This document shows, one piece after another, positions 43,121-51,745 of a DNA stretch of 64,000 nt. The notes below the pieces were generated by a model. That model was not told the origin of the DNA. It saw only the letters and a list, made by a program, of their open reading frames with translations, and ran no database searches. A program made the position numbers and the translations under genes. The stretch's first letter is position 1. Each line of letters begins with the position of its first letter. Source of the stretch: Methanocorpusculum sp. (GTDB lineage Archaea > Halobacteriota > Methanomicrobia > Methanomicrobiales > Methanocorpusculaceae); NCBI GenBank assembly GCA_017387505.1, contig JAFOFB010000020.1, forward strand, positions 1 through 64,000, read 5' to 3'.

Positions 43121-43875
43121 GATGAACCTCCGTCAGGTTTTTTGACAACTTTGTGTGCCAGGATTTTTCCTGCAAAGATTCCGGCAATAACGAGCACGAA
43201 GAAGATTGGAGTTATTATGAAACCGAGCAGAGTTCCAATAAATCCCAGAACGAATGCCAAAGCCATGACTGCAACGTAGGATACTGAACTTCTCTTCGGA
43301 GAGTTGGTTACAGAGATTCTGCCGGATGAGCCGTCTATGACCATTGCGTACTCTGTTCCGCCATATCTGTACTTCAGTTCATAGATTGGGAAATAGACAA
43401 GTGACTGGTCGATTGGTGTACCTTCCAAATCTCCAACATATGAGTCGATTGCAATGTCCGGGTGAAGTACTTCAGCTCCTCCTGCTTTTGTGCTGGAGTC
43501 GAAGATTACCATGTCTCCCGGCGGAATTTCGATGCTGTGCATTCCGGGAAGCAGTGTTCCGCGTGCCGGTCTTGCGGCAATTTTTTCCTTGCCGTCTACA
43601 GTTCTTCTAAAACGGAAGACAGGGAAGTATTCCTTTTTGATAGCAGTTATCTCTGCTGTCGCTTCCATGTCCTTTGGGCAGGCAGGGCCTGCTGTCCAGC
43701 GTTTGAAGATGGCGCGTGATGCATCTTCGGTTATGGAAAACGGCAGTATGTAGAAAAATATTGCCTCTCGCCTATCGATGTACGAGGGCGTACCGCAGTA
43801 GGAACAGACAGAAAGCTGTGTTCCAGGTTTAACTGGTAATGGTGCCCCGCACTTCGGGCAGGTAAAATTAACCAT
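43117..43875 (-). CDS. Zinc-ribbon membrane protein (YdjH-like), first gene of the operon
   Basis: A 252-residue protein: zinc ribbon (CPKCGAPLPVKPGTQLSVCSYCG, cysteines at about 5, 8, 23, 26), a domain with VFRFRR and YFPIYELKYRYGG, and two C-terminal membrane helices (about 200-245). It is a paralogue of the next gene product. MVNFTCPKCG at 43875 fits because a TATA box at 43897-43908 (minus strand) predicts transcription from nearly the same base; the frame extends to 43917 but those codons overlap the TATA box. Confidence 0.82.
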   Translation of the reverse strand: MVNFTCPKCGAPLPVKPGTQLSVCSYCGTPSYIDRREAIFFYILPFSITEDASRAIFKRWTAGPACPKDMEATAEITAIKKEYFPVFRFRRTVDGKEKIAARPARGTLLPGMHSIEIPPGDMVIFDSSTKAGGAEVLHPDIAIDSYVGDLEGTPIDQSLVYFPIYELKYRYGGTEYAMVIDGSSGRISVTNSPKRSSVSYVAVMALAFVLGFIGTLLGFIITPIFFVLVIAGIFAGKILAHKVVKKPDGGSS

Positions 43876-43896
43876 GTGAATTATATTTGCGGATAT

Positions 43897-43940
43897 GGTA
43901 TAAATATTAAACGCCATTGAAGTCTGAAACCTGCTCAGAC
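43897..43940 (-). promoter_or_regulatory. Promoter of the SPFH/zinc-ribbon operon with inverted repeat
   Basis: The minus-strand TATA box AATATTTATACC is at 43897-43908. Upstream, GTCTGA and TCAGAC (43922-43927 and 43935-43940) form a perfect 6-base inverted repeat with a 7-base spacer. It lies 14 bases from the TATA box, where a regulator could control the whole operon. Confidence 0.5.
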
Positions 43941-43971
43941 CTTAAACACGTGTGAAAAAATAAAAAGAGAA

Positions 43972-44595
43972 TTAAGAGCGTTCGCCGTAGATACGCTTAA
44001 TTTCGTATGCCTTTGCGGTCTTGCCCTTTCTCATCAGCATGTTGCCTTTACGGAGTTTAATCCGCACAACTCTAAACTGCTTTCCGGCAATCGTTGCAAT
44101 CGAATCAACCATGTATTTGGTCTCTCCGTCAACCTGTTCGTAGAGCGGAACAGTCCTTGCACCCTTGTTTACAGATGCGCTGATGATAACGAGGTCAACA
44201 AGTCTGGTCCAGAGAGTATTGATTTTCTCTGCCGGCATCTTGTCGCGTCTTGCGTTGTTCTCCTCGATGGATAAGACCTCAACATTATAAGTCTCCTCGC
44301 CTGCTTCAGCAACAAGGAAGTCACCGACTCTGACCATCTCGCCTTCGATAAGTTCAATCTTTGCCGGAATGGACTCGCTTCCGTGGCTGATGATTGCCTT
44401 TACCATACAGGACTTCGGCTCCTTTAAGGTGATACGCATCGTGTGTCCGCACTCAACACACTGAACAACTGCCTCAGGCGGGTTTTTCAGGATTGCGAAG
44501 TCAGTCTCTTCTCCGCAGACAGGGCAGTCTAAAATGATGTAATCCTCATTTTCGAACTCCTCGTCGAACTCTTCAATATAGTTATCGTTATTCAT
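43972..44595 (-). CDS. HVO_0476-like zinc finger protein
   Basis: A 207-residue archaeal protein. After an acidic start (about 1-18), a zinc ribbon has CPVCG and CVECG (about 25-28 and 46-49). A basic beta-rich domain follows and ends in KLRKGNMLMRKGKTAKAYEIKRIYGERS, likely to bind nucleic acid. The family is known from Haloferax and methanogens and its role is not established. Its downstream T-run precedes the promoter of the SPFH operon. Confidence 0.82.
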   Translation of the reverse strand: MNNDNYIEEFDEEFENEDYIILDCPVCGEETDFAILKNPPEAVVQCVECGHTMRITLKEPKSCMVKAIISHGSESIPAKIELIEGEMVRVGDFLVAEAGEETYNVEVLSIEENNARRDKMPAEKINTLWTRLVDLVIISASVNKGARTVPLYEQVDGETKYMVDSIATIAGKQFRVVRIKLRKGNMLMRKGKTAKAYEIKRIYGERS

Positions 44596-44793
44596 TTCTC
44601 ATATGTTGGTTTTTGAAGTAGAAATAACCAAGGATGACATGACTGGAAAATGTAAGAAAAAGGCCCAATAAAAATTGATAAAAACGCGCACATTAATTTC
44701 ACAGTAAAAAACCAGAACATATCATTTAGACACCATTGTATGTAATCTTATCACAGAATAGCGCAGATTTTTACAAGATATGTACTATCTTTG

Positions 44794-44810
44794 ATATACA
44801 CAGTGTATAT
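44794..44810 (+). promoter_or_regulatory. 17-base perfect palindrome before a lipoprotein gene
   Basis: ATATACAC-A-GTGTATAT is perfectly symmetrical. A TATA-like CATTTATCAT follows (about 44822-44831), and the lipoprotein ATG at 44854 stands about 25 bases after that. The palindrome lies directly upstream of the core promoter, fitting a dimeric regulator. The 200 bases before it, back to 44596, are AT-rich and show no gene. Confidence 0.5.
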
Positions 44811-44853
44811 TTTATCCGATACATTTATCATACTATCCACCAAGATATCTGAT

Positions 44854-45225
44854 ATGAGCAAGAAAATCGTTATTATTGGCATTATATTAACCATCTTCAT
44901 TGTTTTCTCTGCTGGCTGTATTTCTATTGGCGAGGACAATGATGAACTGGAAAAATCTCTTATCTCCTCGATTACCGGACAGGAAATCACTGATGAGCAG
45001 ATGGATAAAATCAAGGAACTTGCCGCAGTTGTCGGTGACGGCGATGAAGAGCTTGGTGTAGGTGACATCATTGCTCTGTCCCAGAAAGAATTTACTGATG
45101 AAGAACTTGCTGTCCTTGAACAGTATGGTATGGTTAATGAAGATGGAAGTATTGACTATGCAGCTGCATTAGGTGCATTAAGTAACCCTGACTTCGACCC
45201 GTCAGTTCTTGCAAACATGCAGTAA
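44854..45225 (+). CDS. Putative acidic lipoprotein
   Basis: A 123-residue secreted protein. The signal peptide has KK, a hydrophobic core and the lipobox FSAGC, with Cys at 22. The remaining 100 residues are strongly acidic and helical (DNDELEKSLISSITGQEITDEQM; EFTDEELAVLEQYGMV), with no known domain. ATG 44854 is chosen because it starts the signal peptide; the frame upstream to 44791 crosses the palindrome and promoter. Expression is probably regulated through the palindrome. Confidence 0.75.
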   Translation: MSKKIVIIGIILTIFIVFSAGCISIGEDNDELEKSLISSITGQEITDEQMDKIKELAAVVGDGDEELGVGDIIALSQKEFTDEELAVLEQYGMVNEDGSIDYAAALGALSNPDFDPSVLANMQ

Positions 45226-45326
45226 AGTTCTGTCCTTCTAAGGACATCTCTTTTTTTCCAATAGGTATTCTGCTGAGTTCCGACCTCTAACGTCTTTAAG
45301 GTTCGAACACATATACTAATGTACTT

Positions 45327-46355
45327 ATGACGCTTGGCTCTGATATTGCAAAAACCCTTGCCCGCGTAGTTGACCGCGATATTCGCGTAATGCACGTCTG
45401 CGGAACTCACGAGGCCGCTATCGCAAAATATGGTATTCGTTCTGTTCTTCCGCCGCAGATGAAAATCGTAATGGGTCCCGGATGTCCGGTCTGTATCACT
45501 CCGCAGGGAGAAATCGATGCAGCAGTTGAGCTTGCTGAGCGCGGATGTATTGTCTGTACTTACGGCGACTTACTTAGAGTCCCTGGAACCCGCAGTTCCC
45601 TTGAGAAAGTCAACGGAGATGTCAGAATTGTTCAGGGAATCACCAAGGCAGTCGAAATCGCCCGCGAGAATCCGGACAAAGAAGTTGCATTCATCTCTGT
45701 CGGATTCGAGACAACCGTTCCAACAATCTCTGCAACTCTCATGACCAACCCGCCTGAAAACTTCAGTGTCTTAGTCTCCCACCGTTTAGTCCCGCCTGCA
45801 ATGGAGTGGCTTATGGCTCAGGGTGAAGCATCTCTTGACGGATTCATTCTCCCGGGACACGTCTGTGCAGTTATGGGATACCATGAATACGAGCAGTTCA
45901 AAGTCCCGCAGGTCGTTGCAGGATTCGAACCGGAAGATGTGCTCCTTGGTCTCTTAATGCTTGCCGAGCAGATTGAAAACGGCGAAGCAAAAGTCGAAAA
46001 CGCATATCCGAGAGTTGTAACCCGCGAAGGAAACGTCAAAGCACAGCGTCTGATGCATGAAGTATTCACCCCGACTGATGTTGAGTGGAGAGGATTCCCG
46101 GTTATCCCGAAGTCCGGTCTGAAATTAAAGCCTGAGTTCGAGCAGTACGATGCACAGAAAAAGTTCGATTTAGTCTTCGAAAAGGTCACCAAGAAAGCAG
46201 GCTGTATCTGCGATCAGGTCCTCCGCGGAATTGCAGAGCCGACTGACTGTAAACTCTTTGGAAAAGTCTGCACTCCGCGTGTACCGGTTGGACCATGCAT
46301 GGTATCTCACGAAGGTGCCTGCAGAATCTGGCACCAGTACAACCAGAGAAGATAA
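45327..46355 (+). CDS. hypD: Hydrogenase maturation protein HypD
   Basis: Works with HypC in building the Fe(CN)2CO centre of [NiFe] hydrogenases. The 342-residue protein has the key HypD motifs: MHVCGTHEAAI near 22-32, GPGCPVCITP near 51-60, GFETT, and PGHVCAVMG; the C-terminal cysteines (AGCICDQVLRG, DCKLFGKVCTP) bind the [4Fe-4S] cluster. Length is normal. The other hyp genes are not in the window. No ribosome site is evident before the ATG; a TATA-like ACATATAC lies about 15 bases upstream. Confidence 0.95.
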   Translation: MTLGSDIAKTLARVVDRDIRVMHVCGTHEAAIAKYGIRSVLPPQMKIVMGPGCPVCITPQGEIDAAVELAERGCIVCTYGDLLRVPGTRSSLEKVNGDVRIVQGITKAVEIARENPDKEVAFISVGFETTVPTISATLMTNPPENFSVLVSHRLVPPAMEWLMAQGEASLDGFILPGHVCAVMGYHEYEQFKVPQVVAGFEPEDVLLGLLMLAEQIENGEAKVENAYPRVVTREGNVKAQRLMHEVFTPTDVEWRGFPVIPKSGLKLKPEFEQYDAQKKFDLVFEKVTKKAGCICDQVLRGIAEPTDCKLFGKVCTPRVPVGPCMVSHEGACRIWHQYNQRR

Positions 46356-46389
46356 ACACCCTCTTTTTTACAATAAATTCTGCCGGAAA

Positions 46390-46471
46390 GCATCCTTTAT
46401 TATATGCGTACCCGCATCCTTTATTATCCTACAAAATAAATATTTTCCGCATCAGGGGTATTTTGCCCTGA
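46390..46471 (+). promoter_or_regulatory. Direct repeats, TATA box and palindrome before the antiporter gene
   Basis: GCATCCTTTATTAT occurs twice without mismatch (46390-46403 and 46414-46427), 24 bases apart, just over two helical turns. A TATA-like AAATAAATAT follows at about 46433-46443. TCAGGG/CCCTGA (46452-46457 and 46466-46471) lies where transcription should begin, right before the ribosome site AGGTG. The layout suggests an activator at the repeats and a second element at the start. Confidence 0.5.
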
Positions 46472-46484
46472 GGTGTGTATTATT

Positions 46485-48287
46485 ATGGATAAAACAAAAC
46501 TGGCTAACATCATTGCCATCATTCTGACACTGGCAGCCTTTTTAATCCCGGTTATCTGCGGATACTTTGGCGCCATGCCGGAAGGCGGAGATTCTGAAGC
46601 CTTTGCAGCACTCTACGGTGTCTGGACTCTTATTCCGCCACTGTTAGCACTTCTGCTTGCCTTCTTAACCCGCAACGTTATTCTTTCCCTGTTCCTTGGA
46701 GTTCTCTCCGGAACCTGGATGGTTGCACTCGTCTCTGGTGACCTTCTTGGATCTATCACCGGTGCATTCTTCAACTCCACTGACTACTTCATTGGAACCT
46801 TAGCAGACCGCTGGGATGCAGGTATCATCATGCAGGTCTTAGTCATTGGTGCATTAATCGCATTAATCACCAGAATGGGCGGAATGCGTGCAATTGCTGA
46901 CCTCGTTGTCAAGATTGCAAAGGGACCGCGCAGTGCACAGATCACCATGTGGATTTCCTCCTGGGTTATCTTCTTCGATGACTATGCAAACGCATTAATC
47001 ATTGGTCCAATCATGAGACCGCTCTGTGACAAGTACCGCATCTCCCGCGAGAAACTCGCATACATCGTTGACTCTACCGCAGCACCTGTTGCCGGTATCA
47101 TGCTCATCTCCACCTGGATTGGAACTGAGCTTGTCAACATCAACGAAGGTCTTGCAATCGCAGGCGTTACCGGTGTTACCGCATACGGTATCTTCATTGA
47201 CACCATCCCGTACAGATTCTACAACATCATGGCACTCTTCTTCGTCTTTGCAACTGCATTCCTTCTCCGTGACTTCGGTCCGATGCTCAAGGCAGAAATT
47301 CGTGCAAGAACCACTGGTGAGACCATCAACCCGGGATCCGAGGTTATGGAAACCGAGAAGGTTATTGATGAAGAAAAGGAAGAAATCAAGGAGAACTATG
47401 GTATCTTAAAGACCTCCAAGAAAGTTACTCCGCCAAACATCTGGAATGCACTCATTCCGGTTGGTGTCTTAATCATCTCTGCAGTTGTTCTGTTCTACAC
47501 CAATGGTGCAGCAGCAGTCGGTGCAGAAGCACTTGAAGGACTCTCCTTCTTCGAAGCTGTCCGTGAAGCATACAGTAACTCTGATGCATCCATTGTTCTG
47601 TTCCAGGCAGGTCTCTTAGCCTGTATCGTTGCAATCATCATGGGATTCTTCGAGAAGATTTTCACCCTCAAAGACGGTATCGAGACCTGGGCACACGGTA
47701 TGAAATCCATGCTCTTCGTTTGTATCGTCTTAATCCTTGCATGGTCCATTGGATCTGTTATCGGTGACCTTGGAACCGCACACTTCTTAGTTTCCAACCT
47801 CTCTGATGTCCTTCCGCAGTTCATCGTACCTGCATTAATCTTCATCATTGCAGCAGTTGTCTCCTTCGCAACCGGAACCGCATACGGAACTATGGCAATC
47901 CTTCTTCCGCTTTGTATCCCGCTTGCAGCAGCAATCGTTGGAATCACCGGCATGGAGATTACCTCCTCCGGATCTGCATACGCATACATCCTGATGTGTT
48001 CCTCTGCAGTCTTAACCGGAGCAATCTTTGGTGACCACAGTTCTCCAATCTCCGACACTTCTATTCTCTCCTCTATGGGAGCAGGATGCAGTCTTCTCGA
48101 CCACGTCATCACCCAGATTGTATACGCAGTCACTGTTGGTGTTGTCGTTATCGCAGGATACATTTTAGTCGGTCTTGGACTCAACGTCTGGATCACTCTG
48201 CTCGTCATGGCAGCAATCCTTGTCTTAATCCTCCTCTTCGTTGGAAAGAAAGTTCCAACCTGGAACGGCAAAGAAGCTGTTGAGTAA
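46485..48287 (+). CDS. NhaC-family Na+/H+ antiporter
   Basis: A 600-residue membrane protein with about 12 segments. It has the family's features: LLAFLTRNVILSLFLGVLSG, SSWVIFFDDYANALIIGP with charged residues in the membrane, STAAPVAGIMLISTWIG, and GAIFGDHSSPISDTSILSS near the end. A charged cytoplasmic loop (about 265-310, rich in Glu and Lys) divides the halves. Exchange of Na+ for H+ links to the sodium cycle of methanogens. The ATG is at 46485; AGGTG about 9 bases upstream is the ribosome site. Its complex upstream region suggests regulation. Confidence 0.88.
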   Translation: MDKTKLANIIAIILTLAAFLIPVICGYFGAMPEGGDSEAFAALYGVWTLIPPLLALLLAFLTRNVILSLFLGVLSGTWMVALVSGDLLGSITGAFFNSTDYFIGTLADRWDAGIIMQVLVIGALIALITRMGGMRAIADLVVKIAKGPRSAQITMWISSWVIFFDDYANALIIGPIMRPLCDKYRISREKLAYIVDSTAAPVAGIMLISTWIGTELVNINEGLAIAGVTGVTAYGIFIDTIPYRFYNIMALFFVFATAFLLRDFGPMLKAEIRARTTGETINPGSEVMETEKVIDEEKEEIKENYGILKTSKKVTPPNIWNALIPVGVLIISAVVLFYTNGAAAVGAEALEGLSFFEAVREAYSNSDASIVLFQAGLLACIVAIIMGFFEKIFTLKDGIETWAHGMKSMLFVCIVLILAWSIGSVIGDLGTAHFLVSNLSDVLPQFIVPALIFIIAAVVSFATGTAYGTMAILLPLCIPLAAAIVGITGMEITSSGSAYAYILMCSSAVLTGAIFGDHSSPISDTSILSSMGAGCSLLDHVITQIVYAVTVGVVVIAGYILVGLGLNVWITLLVMAAILVLILLFVGKKVPTWNGKEAVE

Positions 48288-48300
48288 GACTGAAGAAAAT

Positions 48301-48316
48301 AAGGGGCCTTCCCCTT
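48301..48316 (+). terminator. Hairpin terminator after the antiporter
   Basis: AAGGGG-CCTT-CCCCTT, a perfect 6-base stem, begins 14 bases after the stop codon and is followed by an AT-rich stretch. Confidence 0.6.
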
Positions 48317-48378
48317 AACTATTTATTATTCTGTTTTGTTTGTTTGAATTTAGAAAAGCGAATGCTAAAAAAAAGTGG

Positions 48379-49428
48379 TTACTGATACCAGACTGCTTCG
48401 TCCTGCATCATTGAGATGAACTCATCTTTTGGAAGAGTTCGAACGCGGGATACTGCTTCTTCGAGGTTTCGAAGTGCCGCATCGTTTTCAGGATTTTCTC
48501 TCTGGATTGCATAGTACAGCTCGGCATTCTCATTTGCAACCTCAACAGATACAGCAGTCTGTTTTCTAAATGTTGTCGAAGCAGAAGAACGAAGTTCTTC
48601 AGAGGTAAATCCGCTTCGAACAAGGGCATCAGAGAATGCAATATTTACTGCATGTGAAAGCCCCAAGACATAGGCTGCCGCTTTGTCATGCTCTTCAACC
48701 TCCATGCGGAGAATATCTGCAACATTGAAAAGAACTTCTGCCTTGTCTGCGGCATCCTTCGAACCGCACTCACAGATAACTACATTTCTTCCAGCAGCAG
48801 ACGCGGCTGACGGGCCAAACATCGGATGAACCGAACAGACTTTTCGTCCGGCTTTTCCTGCCTCACGAAGTCTTGGGATAACCGGCTGTTTTACTGATAA
48901 GATATCAAAGATTACTGCATCATCAGAGGATGCAGAAAGGACATCTGACAGAACCTTGTCTGCAACTGTGACAGGAGTTGAGATTACAATAATCTCAGCC
49001 TTTGAACCTTCTTCGAGGCTTACAACCGGAAACTCTGCACCTTCTGTGTTTGTATCACAGATAGATACCTGGTGTCCGCGGCTTGAGAAGAATTTAGATA
49101 GCCACCTGCCCATTCCACCGTTTCCTCCAATGATGCAAATCGTCTGCGGCTCCTGGAAACGCGGAAGCCGTCCCTGGACATCAACCGACTCATCAACAAC
49201 AGCCCGTGCGATTCGAAATGCTGTGCCGGCAGAAACTCCGCATTCAGCCCCTGCATCGATGTATCTCTGTTCTACAATCCTCTCGACTGACGGAACTACA
49301 ACAGCCGCTTTGGTTTTTGCCTTCTCTTCACCAATTACCTTCGCAATCTCATTCCTTCGGCCTACAAGAGCCATGATTTTTTTGTCAATCTCTGCAAGCT
49401 CAGCTCTTAGGACATATAATTCCGGCAT
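48379..49428 (-). CDS. tyrA: Chorismate mutase / prephenate dehydrogenase fusion
   Basis: Makes prephenate and then 4-hydroxyphenylpyruvate for tyrosine. The 349-residue protein has an AroQ-type mutase domain at 1-90 (LRAELAEIDKKIMALVGRRNEIAKVIGEEKAK) and the dehydrogenase from 95 on (IIGGNGGMGRWLSKFF, SVHPMFGPSA, VLGLSHAVNIAFSD). This is the T-protein layout. It is the last gene of the chorismate operon, starting 22 bases inside aroC. It is probably also the source of prephenate for the separate pheA. Confidence 0.93.
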   Translation of the reverse strand: MPELYVLRAELAEIDKKIMALVGRRNEIAKVIGEEKAKTKAAVVVPSVERIVEQRYIDAGAECGVSAGTAFRIARAVVDESVDVQGRLPRFQEPQTICIIGGNGGMGRWLSKFFSSRGHQVSICDTNTEGAEFPVVSLEEGSKAEIIVISTPVTVADKVLSDVLSASSDDAVIFDILSVKQPVIPRLREAGKAGRKVCSVHPMFGPSAASAAGRNVVICECGSKDAADKAEVLFNVADILRMEVEEHDKAAAYVLGLSHAVNIAFSDALVRSGFTSEELRSSASTTFRKQTAVSVEVANENAELYYAIQRENPENDAALRNLEEAVSRVRTLPKDEFISMMQDEAVWYQ

Positions 49429-50495
49429 ACAAATCCACCCCTGATAAGCAGGTCTGCAATCACAAAAATGGTCATTGCTTCAATGACCACAGCTCCGCGC
49501 GGAGCAATACACGGATCGTGTCGTCCGCGGACAAAAAGCTCTGCATCTTTTCCATCAAAGAGGTCAACAGAGTTCTGGCTCTTTGAAATAGACGGTGTCG
49601 GCTTGAAGGCAACTGAGAAATCAAGTGCCGCTCCGTTTGACATTCCGCCAAGAACCCCTCCAGCATTGTTTGTCTTAGTTGAAACAACCCCGTCCTTTAT
49701 TCTGTATGAATCATTGTTCTCTGAACCGCGAAGTAATGCAGCATCAAAGCCTGCACCAAACTCAACTCCTTTAACACCCGGAACTGCAAAGACAGCTTTT
49801 GCAATCTCTCCGTCTAAGGTGTCGAAGAACGGCTCTCCAAGTCCTGCCGGAAGACCTTTTGCAACACAGCGGATAACACCACCTACGCTGTCTCCATCTG
49901 CCTTTGCCGCGAGAATCTCTTCCCTCATGGCATCCTCCATCTCCGATGTCATTGCCCGAAGCGGATTTGAAGGTGATACCTGCATAATCTCATCTGCAGA
50001 GTATGATGCATCATCCTTTACAGAGCCAATGCTTTTTGTGTATGAACCAACAGAAATTCCATACTTTGACAGGAAATCGCGAAGAATTGCACCAGCGGCA
50101 ACAAGCACTGTAGTCATCCGTCCGGAAAACATCCCGCCGCCTCTGATGTCGTGGTTTACTCCGTACTTTGCGTATGCGGGAAAGTCTGCATGTCCCGGAC
50201 GCGGGATGCGTCGAAGCTCATCGTAATCCGAATCATTAATGTTGGCATTCTCAATCCGGATAACAAGCGGAGCTCCTGTTGTCTTTCCATCAAGCAGGCC
50301 GACAATTTCCGGGACATCTGCTTCAATACGCGGCGTTCCAATTCCCGGAGCCGGTTTTCGAAGGGAAAGGTCACGGGTGATTGTCTCACGGTTTACTGTA
50401 AGCCCTGCAGGCAGTCCGTCAATCACACATCCGATACATGTATCATGGCTTGCCCCGAAAATGGTGAGCCGAATTGAGTTTCCTATAGTATTCAT
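49407..50495 (-). CDS. aroC: Chorismate synthase
   Basis: Converts EPSP to chorismate with reduced FMN. The 362-residue protein has GNSIRLTIFGASHD at the start, DSDYDELRRIPRPGHADF, GGVLGGMSNGAALDFSVAFKPTPSI and the C-terminal DPCIAPRGAVVIEAM. One motif is unusual: the common RGGGRSSGRETA reads RGGGMFSGRMTT here, so two of the usual conserved positions are changed. The rest is intact. Overlaps aroA by 4 bases. Confidence 0.92.
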   Translation of the reverse strand: MNTIGNSIRLTIFGASHDTCIGCVIDGLPAGLTVNRETITRDLSLRKPAPGIGTPRIEADVPEIVGLLDGKTTGAPLVIRIENANINDSDYDELRRIPRPGHADFPAYAKYGVNHDIRGGGMFSGRMTTVLVAAGAILRDFLSKYGISVGSYTKSIGSVKDDASYSADEIMQVSPSNPLRAMTSEMEDAMREEILAAKADGDSVGGVIRCVAKGLPAGLGEPFFDTLDGEIAKAVFAVPGVKGVEFGAGFDAALLRGSENNDSYRIKDGVVSTKTNNAGGVLGGMSNGAALDFSVAFKPTPSISKSQNSVDLFDGKDAELFVRGRHDPCIAPRGAVVIEAMTIFVIADLLIRGGFVCRNYMS

Positions 50496-51745
50496 TCTGT
50501 ATTTCCTCCAAGTTTTTTCAGATCCAAAACAAATGCAGGGTATGAGACATCAGCACATGAGATGTCATCGATTACTGTTTTACCATCAGCAATAAGTCCT
50601 GCAACAGCCCCTGCCATAGCGATTCTGTGGTCTCCAAGAGTTTCAATTTCTGCTCCGTGAAGTGTAAGTCCTCCGCGGATTATACATCCGTCATTTGTTG
50701 CCTCAATGTCAGCTCCCATTTTTCTAAGGAAAGCGGCTGTAGTTTCTAAGCGGTTGCTTTCCTTGAATGCCAGGTGAGCCGCACCAAAGAGACGTGTTGT
50801 GCCAAAAGCCGCACATCCAACCACAGCAACAATCGGGAATAGGTCTGGTGCATCGCTTAAATCCACATCAATTCCATTTAGAGTATCACACTCAACTGTT
50901 ACAGCATCACCGTTTCTTGAGACACGAGCCCCGAAACGTGATAAGATATCGAGAACTGCTTTGTCTCCCTGCGGGTCGTTTTCATCAAGACCTGTAACCG
51001 TAACTTTTCCTGTAAGAGCTCCGGCAGCCAGGATAAATGCCGCAGATGAGTAGTCCCCTGATACAAATCCGTCTGCTGCCTTGTACTGCTGATTTCCCGG
51101 AACAAAGAAACCATCATCTGTTTCCTCAACTAAAACACCGTGTGCATTCATCGCAGATATTGTGATGTTCACATACGGACGGGACGCAAGCGGTGTTGTT
51201 AAGTGAATCTTAACTCCTGAAGGTGACATGGGTGCTCCAAGCAGAAGTGCTGAGATGAACTGCGATGAGATATCTCCGCGAATCGAAACCTCAGTTCCTA
51301 GTGCCTTGCCTGTTACTGAGAATGGGGCACACCCGTTCTCAGACTCAACTTCAGCTCCAAGCTCTTTTAATGCATCGAGAAGCGGAAGCATTGGACGTTT
51401 GCAAAGCGAAGCATCCCCGGTAAATGATGTTTTTCCAGGAAGGCCTGCGGCAATTCCTGCAAGCATCCGAATGGATGAGCCTGAGTTTTTGCAGTCTATG
51501 ACACTATCTGCGGCATGCAGATTCCCTCCTGAGATGGTTACTTCGTCTCCATTTACAGTAACCTCTGCTCCAAGCATTTTCACAGCATCAAGAGTTGCAT
51601 TCGTATCCTCTCCAAACAGAGGGGACTTGATATGCGAGATGCCGGATGAAAGCGCTGCTAACATGTAGGCTCTGTGTGTGTGGCTTTTGGATGGAGGTGC
51701 CTGTACAGTTCCGTTCAGGCTTCCTTTGTGTACACTCAGTTTCAT
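50492..51745 (-). CDS. aroA: EPSP synthase (3-phosphoshikimate 1-carboxyvinyltransferase)
   Basis: Joins phosphoenolpyruvate to shikimate 3-phosphate. The 417-residue protein has PPSKSHTHRAYMLAAL near 16-31, CKNSGSSIRMLAGIA near 84-98, DASLCKRPMLPLLDAL, and FKESNRLETTAAFLRKMG near 333-350. Full family length. Fourth-base overlaps join it to the shikimate kinase gene upstream and to aroC downstream. Confidence 0.95.
   Translation of the reverse strand: MKLSVHKGSLNGTVQAPPSKSHTHRAYMLAALSSGISHIKSPLFGEDTNATLDAVKMLGAEVTVNGDEVTISGGNLHAADSVIDCKNSGSSIRMLAGIAAGLPGKTSFTGDASLCKRPMLPLLDALKELGAEVESENGCAPFSVTGKALGTEVSIRGDISSQFISALLLGAPMSPSGVKIHLTTPLASRPYVNITISAMNAHGVLVEETDDGFFVPGNQQYKAADGFVSGDYSSAAFILAAGALTGKVTVTGLDENDPQGDKAVLDILSRFGARVSRNGDAVTVECDTLNGIDVDLSDAPDLFPIVAVVGCAAFGTTRLFGAAHLAFKESNRLETTAAFLRKMGADIEATNDGCIIRGGLTLHGAEIETLGDHRIAMAGAVAGLIADGKTVIDDISCADVSYPAFVLDLKKLGGNTE

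Noticed and set aside
47495-48271. 258-codon minus-strand frame over the antiporter gene
   Set aside because: Mirror frame of the NhaC-type membrane protein; no start context or family.
49468-50226. 252-codon open frame opposite chorismate synthase
   Set aside because: Shadow of aroC; the composition (Ser/Pro-rich) and lack of motifs argue against coding.
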